DNA from: Edaphochlamys debaryana
Lineage: Eukaryota > Chlorophyta > Chlorophyceae > Chlamydomonadales
Assembly (NCBI GenBank): GCA_016858145.1
Contig: JAEHOE010000002.1
Location: 2,108,001-2,172,000, forward strand
Reading direction: 5' to 3'
Length of the DNA stretch: 64,000 nucleotides
The position numbers and the translations under genes were made by a program. This document shows positions 56,263 through 64,000 of the stretch, one piece after another; position 1 is the stretch's first letter; every line of letters begins with the position of its first letter. Below the pieces are notes generated by a model that had not been told where the DNA came from, ran no database searches, and was given only the letters and a program-made list of their open reading frames with translations.

Positions 56263-59200
56263 TCAGCAGCAGTCCATGGGCTCCCCCGCCCCACGCCACG
56301 CCACGCCCTCCTCCAGACCGGCATCCGCCCGCCCCGCCCCTCCCTCCACCACCGTGCCCGCCCCGTGCTCCTCGAGCCGAGCCCCCTCCCCCACCCCCAC
56401 CCCCACCTCCCCCCCATCCTCTCCCCCCCGCTCACACACCGCCCGACCCCGCGCTCCGCTGCTGCCCCCGCCGGCCGCCCACGCGATCTGCGATGGCTGC
56501 GCTAGCTGTGCCCCGTCCACCTCGACCCCACCACACCCCTGCCCACCCGCCCGGGTGCCCTGACCCTCCGCCTCCGCCTCCGGCAGGAACCTCTCCCGGC
56601 CCCGCGCCTGCACCGCTGGCGCCGATGCCGACCAGGGCCCCTCCCACTCCATCCGCTCGATGCCATGCGCTGCTCCGCTGCCCTGGAACCCGTGCCCGGC
56701 CAGATCAAGATCCAGATCCAGATCCAAGCCAAGCGGGCTGCAGATGCTGACCTGGCAGGGCGCTGCCACGCAAGGCTGGGCGTAGTGTTGCGGCTGCTGC
56801 GGTGGCGGCAGCGGCGGTGGCGGCAGCGGCGGTGGTTGAGGCCAGGCGCCGCCGTGCTGCGCCGCCAGCGCCCGTGCCGTCACGTCCAGCGCCGCCGCCG
56901 CCACGGCGTGCCAGCCCGCCGCCACCGCCGCAGCCGCAGCCGCCACCGCCGCCCCGCCCGCGCCCGCTTGCAGCCTCGCCACTGGGCTGCACAGCGCCAG
57001 GCACAGGCGCAGGCTGGCGCGGGTTTGCTGCAGCGCAGCGAGGATGGACAGAACCTCGGCCTCCGTGGGAAGGGCGACGGGGCCGGGCGTGGGCTGAGGC
57101 CCGCCCTGCCCTCCCGCCTGCGTCTGGGCCTGCGTCTGGGCCTGACCTGGAGCTGAAGGGTCCACAGAGGTGGGGGCGGCGGGGGAGGCGGCGGCGGCGG
57201 CTCTCGCTGCTGACGCCGCGGAGCCAGCGCTTGCTGCCTCCTGCGCCGCCGCCTCCGCTGCCGCCACCGCTGCCGCCTCCGCTGCCGCTGCGAAGGCGTC
57301 CAGCGCGGCCGCCCAAGCGCTGACGGTGGCTGCCAGCTCGGGGGAGAGCACGCCTGGGGATGCGAGGGGGCGGAGGCATAACGGGGTGGAAGCGGGAGTC
57401 GTCACTCCCATGCACACCTGACACCCGCCGTCGGCCCCGCCCGAAACGTAACCCCACATTACTTTGACACCCACCTGACACCCAATCCAAGAGGACCGGA
57501 TCCGCCCTGAACGCCGCAACCACATCCGGCGCCGTGTAGGGATCGAAATCAGCGCCCAGGCTAAGGCAGGGGAGCAGCCAGGACTCGATGCCTTCGCCCA
57601 GGAAGGAGGGCTGGGACAGCAGGCCCGGACCCAGGCCCAGGCCCAGGCCCGGGCCCAGCGGGGCCCCGCCGGGCCCGGGGCTGAAGACGCGCGAGGGCTC
57701 GAAGAGGGCCAGGGAGTTGATGCGTTGGAGGAGGGAGGGCGTGAGGGGCCCGGCGCTGGAGGTGCTCTGGCGGCGCGTGGGGGCGGAGCAGGTGGGGGCG
57801 GGGGCTGCGTGGTCGTGCCAGGGGTGGGGGTGGGGGCTGGAATGGGGGGTGGACGGGGGCGGGTGGGGGGCGCAGCTGGCACCCTCCGCCCCGCCGTGTG
57901 AGGGCCTGCGCGGGACAGCACGGGGAACACGAGGTGGGCCCAGGCTCATCGGGGTACGGGGCCCAGGTAGGGGTGCAGGTGCCGTACCAGCCCTTCTATT
58001 GCGAGAGTGTTTCTACGCTGGTCAAGATATGCCGTAAGTTGGAGCCATTGTCGGGACTGAGGCATCGAGGATGGGACCAAGAGCCGTAGATCCTCCAAGG
58101 CTCCATTGATCCCCGCAACCTTCCGAGCCCCCGCCGCCTTCGACCCACCTGAACCCCTGCTCGTGCGCACCCCAGCCGGGCGGCCCCGCGCCCCAGCCCC
58201 AGCCGGGCTGCGCGGGCGGGCTGGGCAGGGGGCTCCAGGGATGGGATGCGTGCGCGTGCGGGTGCGAAGGCAGTGGCGCGTGGGGCTGCGAGGCGCCGCC
58301 CCCACCCGGCCACAAGGGCTGCACCACCACCGCCTCCCCCGCCCCTCCAGCCGACCAGGCCTGGGGGTACGGGTGGTGGTGGTGGTGGTGGTGGGGATGG
58401 GGGTGGGTCCCGAGTGCGCCCCCAGGGTTAGTGCCCGTGCCGAAGTCCGCCGCCCCGCCGCTGCTGCCGCCTCCGCCACCACCGCCGCCGCCGGAGAGGT
58501 TGTCGGCGAAGGGCTGGGGGCCCAGGGGTGAGCCGGGAGGGGTGGGCGAGGCGCTGGGGCCCTGCCCCGCCTGGCTCTTGCGCGGCTGCGGGGGGGGACG
58601 GCAGGGGTAGGAGGGGTGACCAGTAAGCTGGTGGGCAGCTGGTGGGCGCCTTTGCGGCCAAAGGCGAGGGGCGGAAAACAGCACGGGTGGAGCGGTTGAG
58701 ATGGAAACCAAAGCAAGGTATCGGAAGCGCACGCGCGGTGAAGGAGCGAGGCCTATGCAGAGCAGGGTGCGGTACAGGTTTGCATGGACAGCAGGGACAT
58801 CGGGTGCAGGGAAGCAGGTGACAGAAGGTCGAGGAGGCGAGCTGTCAGACGGTGAGGGTGCAAGCGCAGGGGCCCACCTGCGGCGGCGTCTTGCGGCGGG
58901 AGGTCTGCGTGATCTTGACGGCGCGGGGGGCAGCGCGGGAGAGCTTGCCCACCACGAAGTCCAGCCACTCCTGCGGTTGGCGGTTGGGGGTTGGCAGTTG
59001 GGACAGTTGGGAATGGTTGGGGGCGAGGTTGGTTAGGGGAGGTAGGCTTGTTGGGGGTGGGTTGGGGTGGCGAGGGGAGCGAGGCCCTTGCTGGGAGCCT
59101 TCCCCTGACCCCCTCCACGGCACCCACACCTTTCCCGACATCGGCTCCCTGCCTCGCGCTTCCCTGGCTTACACGACCGGCCCATACCACACGCATGTCC

Positions 59201-62200
59201 CACCTTGGCACCGTCCATACACCACTTTCCCCTTCCCCCCACCCCACCTTGGCGCAGTTGCCGTTCTCAAAGACGAACCCGCCGAATTCGGGCAGCGCCT
59301 TGTACGTGTAGCGCCTGGGGGGGCGGGGCGGGGGGGAAAGGCGTGTGTATGGGCGGTGCGACACGAACTACGGGAGCGCCTGTGGGGGGCGGAGGGCAAG
59401 GGCAGCGCCTTATACGTGTAGCGCCTGTGGGGGGGGGGGGGCGGGAGGGGTTGGAGGGGTTCATTGGCAGACGCTCGCGTGTGCTGCACGGGCCGCCAGC
59501 ACCCGTCGGTGGCGGGTCCCCACCTGTCCTTCCGATGCGAGTCCTCCGCCAGCAGGACCAGCCTGAGGAGGCATCAGGAGCAGAGACCGACGCGGGTGAG
59601 CGAGATGAGACTTGTGGCCTCCTTGCAGTCCCCATCGCTCCGTCCTGTGGGCAGGCCACCCCTCGCACTCCCCCCCTTCCTCCCCCGCCCCCGGCCCCGC
59701 CCTCGCCTGTCCGTGGACAGGCAGCCCTCGCACTCCCCCTCCCCGCTCTTCCCCCCACCTGTCCGTCGACACCCCGACCCTTGGCCTCCCCCCTGAGCCC
59801 TCCCCCCCTTCCCCCCCCCCCACCTGTCTGGGCACCCCGACCCCTGCGCCGCCGCCAGCCAGAACTGCTTCTGGTGGCGGCCGTCGGGCAGCACCAGCAG
59901 CTCCTCGCGCCAGGAGGAGTACTGCCTGACAGGGGGGGGAGGGGGGAGGGGGGAGAGGGAAGACGTGTGCGTGGAGGGCTGCTCGTGCCAAACAGCTGTG
60001 TAGAGGGTGAGGGCGGTCGAGTCATCGGCAATCAGTTGGCATCGGCAGCCTGGTTTGATGCACCCTCCCTCCCCCTCCGCCCCTCCCCCCCCCACCTGTC
60101 CAGCACCTCGTCCGGGGGTCGGGAGTACATGGGGTCGGAGCTCTCCAGCAGGGCCAGTTCCTCGGGCTGGGGGGGGGGGGCGGAGGGGGGAGGCAGGGAG
60201 GCGGGGGGAGGCAGGGAGGCAAGGGGGGTGGTTGCAGCTGAGCAGGAGTGCGGCGCCTCGCCAGCAGGAGCTTCGGAGAAAGTGCATGAGTGAGGGGAGC
60301 GGGGCAGGGGTACATGAACCGTCGGTCCCGTCGGGTGCCGTACCACCCGGTCGTACAGATCCGGACCCCGCCCCGTCCCTCACCTGGAGCGGCGGCAGGC
60401 GGAGCAGTGCCACGTCAGCTGGGTCCACTGGGGAGGCATGGGAGGGGGGGAAGTAGGCAAGCACGTGAGCTTGACTTGGCTCAAGGAAGTGCACAGGCGC
60501 CCATCACTCTTCTGCCTAGGCCCATACACACACGCTTTACGCCCCCACCCCCGCCTCACCTGCCCCCTGCTGCGCCAGCCAGTCCATGACGCGATTGCGG
60601 TTGGTGCAGCGCAGGGGCGGCCCCGCCACCCGGCCCTCGGGCAGGGTGGAGTAGATGAAGTGGCCGGAGAAGCGGAGGTCCGTGCCCTGACAGGGGGGGG
60701 AGGAGAGGGGGGAGTAGGAAGCCCGAAAGGTGTGTGTGGAGAGGTCGCGATGGCCAATCAGCAACTGTGCGAAGCTCCAACCCATGACGCCCTCAGGCCC
60801 CCGTCCCCGAAGGCTCACACCGAAAGCACCTAAAGCCCTGGAGTCCCCAAACTCTGAAGCCCTCTTAAACTACTGCGACCCCTGCAACTGCTCACCACCA
60901 CCGCCAGCGCCGCGTCTCTGTAGGCCTCGTCAATGAGGTAGAAGAGGATGTGGTTGGCCGTGGCCTGGGGGAGGGGCGTGGGGGAGGGGGAGGGGAGGGT
61001 GAGGGGGGTGAGGGGGGTGAGGGAGCAGATTATGGTTGGCCGCGGCGTGGGGAGGCGGCAGTGGGGCGGCGGGGGAAGGTTAGGGCAGGGGCAAGGGCGG
61101 AGGATTGCAGCCACCGTTTCAGACCGGCTTGCCACGGCTGGGTGTGGAAGTACCGCCAGAGCGGAGCCACGGCACACCCTCCCATTTGCTCGCCCGGCCT
61201 GGCCTGCCCTCCCCCCGTCATGCGCCAAGCCCCACGCCCCAAGCACCCCACCCCTCACCCCACCCCACCCCTCACCCCACCCCAGCAATCTTCCTGCCCG
61301 TTGTCAGAACCCACCTGCCATCTCTGGATGTGGAAGTAGCGCCAGGGCTTGGGTCCCAGCAGGGCGACTGGGTTGGGGGCGGAGGCGGAGGCCGGGGCGG
61401 CGGTGGATGGCGGGGCTGACGCCGACGGAAGGCCGGTGTGCGGCTGCTGCTGCTGCTGCTGCTGCTGGGGCGGCGGCGGCTGAGCGCCGGCGGGGCCCGG
61501 CCCCGGGTCTTGGGACTGGAGCTGTTGCGGCGGGTGGTGCCATGGCCAGGTCGGAGAGGGCTGTAGTGCCCCGCCGTCCGAGGACCCACCCCCGAAGCCG
61601 TCAGATGTACGGCCAGATCCAAGTCCAGATTCGGACCCGCCGCCGCTGGGTCCGGAACCGAAGGCGGGAGCCGCCGGGCTGGGTGGAGCGTGGGGGTAGG
61701 AGTGTGCGTAGGGGGGTAGCCACGGGGCCGGCAGGGGCGGCAGGGGGATTAGTGGGGAGCCGGGCGGGGTGGGGGCGGCCCCACCGCCCGAGGGAGGGCC
61801 CCAGGAGATCGAGGGTGGGTGGTGCTGGGGGCCGCCGTACGGATCCTGGATCGAGCCCTGCCCCTGCCCCTGCTGGTCTGGGGTCTGGTGTTGGTGCTGA
61901 AGGGACGGCACGAACCAGGGCGGGTGGTGGCGCGGGGCTGGGGGCGGGGGCGGGGCGCCGCCTCCGCTGCTGCCGTACACCTGCCCGTGGCCCTGGCCCT
62001 GATCCTGATCCTGGCCCTGGTCACGCACAGATCCGTGGATCTGGCCGTGGATCTGGCCGTGGATCTGCCCGGTGCTGCTAGGCGTCTGACCGTGGCTGGG
62101 GCCGGGGGCTGGGGTGCTGTTGGTGGTGTTAAGGGGCGAAGGCGGGGGGGTGGCGGGGGCGGAGGGGGCGTCGAGGTGGGGTCCGCTGGGGCGGGGCGGC

Positions 62201-62567
62201 AGGGGCGCGGGGGCGGAGCTGCGCGCCTGGAGGGTGCCGTCGGCACCGTGCTGGGGCGGGCCTGCGCAAGCGGATACCACCGGGGTCGGAGGCAGGGACA
62301 GGCGGGGTCAAGGCGGGAGGCTTGCAGCCTTGCCTCTCCACGAGGGCTGCGAGGATTGCATCACATCCAACGATCCACCTTTCTACCCTAGACGAGCATG
62401 GCCGAGCATGGGTTAGGGGAGGCCGAGACAAGTTGACCAGGGCCCGTGCCTATGCCCCACGCACCCGGGAGGCTGTGCGCCTGCGGCAGCGGCGGGGGCT
62501 GCATGGACGCACTGTCCGCGGCCTGGCGGGACCAGGCGGCGTAGGGCTGCTGTGACGTGGCAGCCAT
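56263..62567 (-). CDS. Unrecognised 13-exon protein with aromatic core and disordered flanks
   Basis: Exons with consistent phases: 62567-62465, 62261-61315, 60964-60896, 60686-60560, 60427-60384, 60166-60096, 59925-59824, 59562-59524, 59314-59248, 58970-58878, 58585-58149, 57905-57475, 57353-56263; 1206 residues. Residues 1 to about 340 are Gln/Pro/Ser/Gly-rich with polyQ and GQIH repeats. The core (about 340-575), spread over eight small exons, is aromatic and charged: GPKPWRYFHIQRWQ, ANHILFYLIDEAYRDAALAV, LRFSGHFIYSTLPEGR, YSSWREELLVLPDGRHQKQF, YKALPEFGGFVFENGNC, EWLDFVVGKLSRAAPRAVKI. The C-terminal half is Pro/His/Ala-rich with a polyHis tract and a few ordered islands (LLQRINSLALFEPS, LSPELAATVSAWAAALDAFA). 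Such flanks around a compact core are common in algal transcription regulators, but no DNA-binding motif is identifiable. Function unknown. Confidence 0.78.
58374..58396 (-). repeat. polyHis-coding (GGT/CAC)n tract
   Basis: About seven consecutive CAC codons (ggtggt on the plus strand) in exon 11 of the 1206-residue gene. Confidence 0.9.
59285..59440 (-). repeat. Duplicated exon 9 start and acceptor (1206-residue gene)
   Basis: ggcagcgccttgtacgtgta plus gcgcctg at 59291-59317 is repeated at 59400-59427. It codes RYTYKALP in both; only the lower-coordinate copy continues into the exon. Confidence 0.85.
59755..59852 (-). repeat. Duplicated exon 7 end and donor (1206-residue gene)
   Basis: cacctgtctgggcaccccga at the true exon end (59821) is echoed by cacctgtccgtcgacacccc at 59757 in the following intron. 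Confidence 0.65.
60945..61050 (-). repeat. Duplicated exon 3 start and acceptor (1206-residue gene)
   Basis: The acceptor and first codons (coding ATANH) at 60948-60966 reappear with changes at 61026-61045 (atggttggccgcggcgtggg). Confidence 0.65.
61131..61356 (-). repeat. Duplicated exon 2 end and donor (1206-residue gene)
   Basis: The codons KPWRYFHIQRWQ at 61315-61350 are repeated as LWRYFHTQPWQ at about 61132-61168 inside intron 2. Confidence 0.8.
61440..61468 (-). repeat. polyGln-coding (CTG/CAG)n tract
   Basis: About eight CAG codons in exon 2 of the 1206-residue gene, followed by PHTGLPSA. Confidence 0.9.
61990..62075 (-). repeat. 12-bp GQIH and 6-12-bp DQGQ coding repeats
   Basis: Repeats of ctggccgtggat (plus strand) code GQIHGQIHGQIHG, next to a DQGQDQDQGQGHG stretch, in the disordered N-terminal part of the same protein. 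Confidence 0.88.
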
Positions 62568-63441
62568 GTCGGTACTCGGTGGGTGGGTGGGGAGGTGGAG
62601 GGGAGGGGAGTTGGGGAGGTGCGCAGGTGGGGCCGTGGGGCGTCTGGGACGGTAGGACTGGGCGTGGTCCGTGGGTGTTGGAATGAAGCGGGACTAGGTC
62701 GGTCGCGATCGTAGATTCAGCTGCATGCCGGATGCTGGATGAGCTGGATGCCGCGTGGGGGACTGAGGGGCGAGGACGAGGGCGCGTGTGGGAGCTGCGG
62801 GCGTGTCGGGCGGGGAGGGAGTGCCGATGGTGCTTTCGCAAGCCGGGGAGTTCCAAGGCGGCTGCAGCAAAGCCCTAGCTGCCTCGCGACCTGCTGTGTC
62901 TCGCAAAGCGCCTCGAGGTAATGCTCGACAGAGCTTGAGGAGGTGAAGTCGCGGGACGGCGGCAGCGGCTCTCTTTGATGAGCTTTGGGCGATGGGCGAG
63001 ATGTGGGCGGTGAGGGGGTGTCGGCACGTCCAAGCGGGGACCGTCCAGGACCAACCGTCAACCGCCAACGGCCGGTCCGTTGCCGGCGCTGCTGGTGCGC
63101 AGCTGGAGGTGAGTGGGCTTCACTTCCCGTTCATTGTTTGCTGCCCTAAAGTCGCGGGGAGGCGACCAGAAGAGCGGAGGGGCGGATCAGCAAACTGATC
63201 TTCATCGGACTTACATGGCGCTTACTATTGCCAGCCGACCCGCAGCGAGCAGCCGCTCAGTAGCAGCAGCAGCAATGCTCCGCTTCCTGCAGCGCCGGCC
63301 TGTCTAGGGCCGGGCAAGTTGTTCTCGTCGTAATCCTAGGGCCGACCTGGGTCGAACCGGCACCACGCCGCGCACTTCGGCACGCCCGCGCCCCACACCT
63401 CCCCCTGCCCCCGCCCCACGCCGCCTCACGCTCAAGCTTCC
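62568..63441. other. Intergenic region, promoter side of the 1206-residue gene
   Basis: No coding feature is supported. It contains the 5' flank of the 1206-residue gene and the 3' UTR of the gene at the window edge. Confidence 0.45.
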
Positions 63442-64000
63442 TCACCGCGCCTTCTTGCTCTCCACCGGCGCCGCCTCCGCCCCCGCTTTCCCCTTGCCGT
63501 CCCCCTTACCCTGCCCTTTCCCCTTGCCCCTGCCCGCCTTGGCCGCCTCCCGCTCCTTCTTCTTCATCTCCGCCACCGCTGCATAGGCCGCCGCCACCTT
63601 GTGCTTGTCGAACAGGTCCGGCATCCTGGGGGGGACGGGCGGGGGAGAAAAGCGGGGGAAAGCGTGTGTGTTTCAGCTGGGAGCGTGTGTGCATAGGCAG
63701 GGCGGGCTGTGCCGCCACCCTGGAAAGAGGAGGGCAGTCAGTGTGAGAAGGGCAGCGGTACCACGACCGCCAGCTCGGGTGACGAGAGAGGGTGCATGGG
63801 CCACCGAGCCCCCGCCCCCGCCCCGCCACCGCATCTTCAGCAGCCATGGTTCCATCCCCCAGAGCCATACCCCCACGCCGTTTGCACATCCCCCCTACGC
63901 CCCCAGTCCCACCTCTCCTCCAGCGGCACAGCCCTTGTGGCTTGCCCCACCGCTCCTCCCCCCTCGCTTCCTCTCCCCCCCCTCCCTCCCCCACCCCCCT
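63442..64000 (-). CDS. C-terminal exon(s) of a partial gene with a basic Lys/Gly tail
   Basis: The last exon is 63625-63442, preceded by a clean acceptor (ccccccccag). It codes MPDLFDKHKVAAAYAAVAEM, a Lys/Glu stretch, then (GKG)n and an ending VESKKAR. In matching phase (AG plus G) a preceding exon ends at 63913 with AVGQATRAVPLEER and a GTGGGA donor; its start lies at or beyond the window edge. A short helix followed by a strongly basic tail suggests nucleic-acid or ribosome binding, but the family is not recognisable from this fragment. The rest of the gene lies to the right. Confidence 0.6.

Noticed and set aside
63310..63375. Possible tRNA (ggtcgaacc-like T-loop)
   Set aside because: No 7-bp acceptor stem, D-arm or anticodon arm could be paired around it on either strand.

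Overview
The window looks like nuclear DNA of a volvocine green alga (Chlamydomonas, Gonium or Volvox relatives). It is very GC-rich. Genes carry many short introns with GTGAGN/GTGGGN donors and C/T-rich tracts before CAG acceptors, exons code for long Ala/Gly/Pro/Gln runs, and both strands carry widely spaced genes. No bacterial operon, CRISPR array or rRNA is present. Gene models were built by hand by joining exons whose phases agree; no transcript data were available.

Layout, left to right. (1) Minus strand, running off the left edge, start at 7283: a seven-repeat RCC1 beta-propeller protein with a ~600-residue disordered N-terminus. (2) Minus, 13982 to 9271: a 7-exon, ~1022-residue unrecognised protein with a long Gly-Met tract. 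(3) Minus, 18060 to 15934: a single-exon, 708-residue low-complexity protein. (4) Minus, 31120 to 19630: a complete 29-exon class II alpha-mannosidase of the cytosolic MAN2C1 type (GH38), the firmest functional call here. (5) Plus, 31763 to 34828, divergent from the mannosidase: a 6-exon, 491-residue protein with the layout of an XLF/PAXX-type end-joining factor (tentative). (6) 36.4-41.2 kb: a repeat-rich block with a truncated copy of the gene family in (7), a hAT-like non-autonomous element inside that copy's intron, a long inverted repeat and a decayed non-LTR retrotransposon. (7) Plus, 42642-46904 and 49306-53280: two intact tandem paralogues (about 1020 and 999 residues) of an unrecognised family, followed by a degenerate fragment of the last exon at 53.35-54.2 kb. 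(8) Minus, 62567 to 56263: a 13-exon, ~1206-residue unrecognised protein with a Trp/aromatic-rich core between disordered Q/P/H/A-rich flanks. (9) Minus, at the right edge: the last exon or exons of a gene with a basic Lys/Gly-rich tail.

The most striking structural theme is that four of the intron-rich genes carry local tandem duplications spanning exon/intron boundaries. Extra, usually decayed copies of a splice site plus 15-60 bp of exon lie inside the adjacent intron. In the mannosidase the duplicated piece holds the HCHID active-site motif, is repeated with a 93-bp (31-codon) period and stays open in frame. The genes are separate units with no evident shared pathway. The clearest shared control region is the ~640 bp divergent promoter between the mannosidase and the XLF-like gene.
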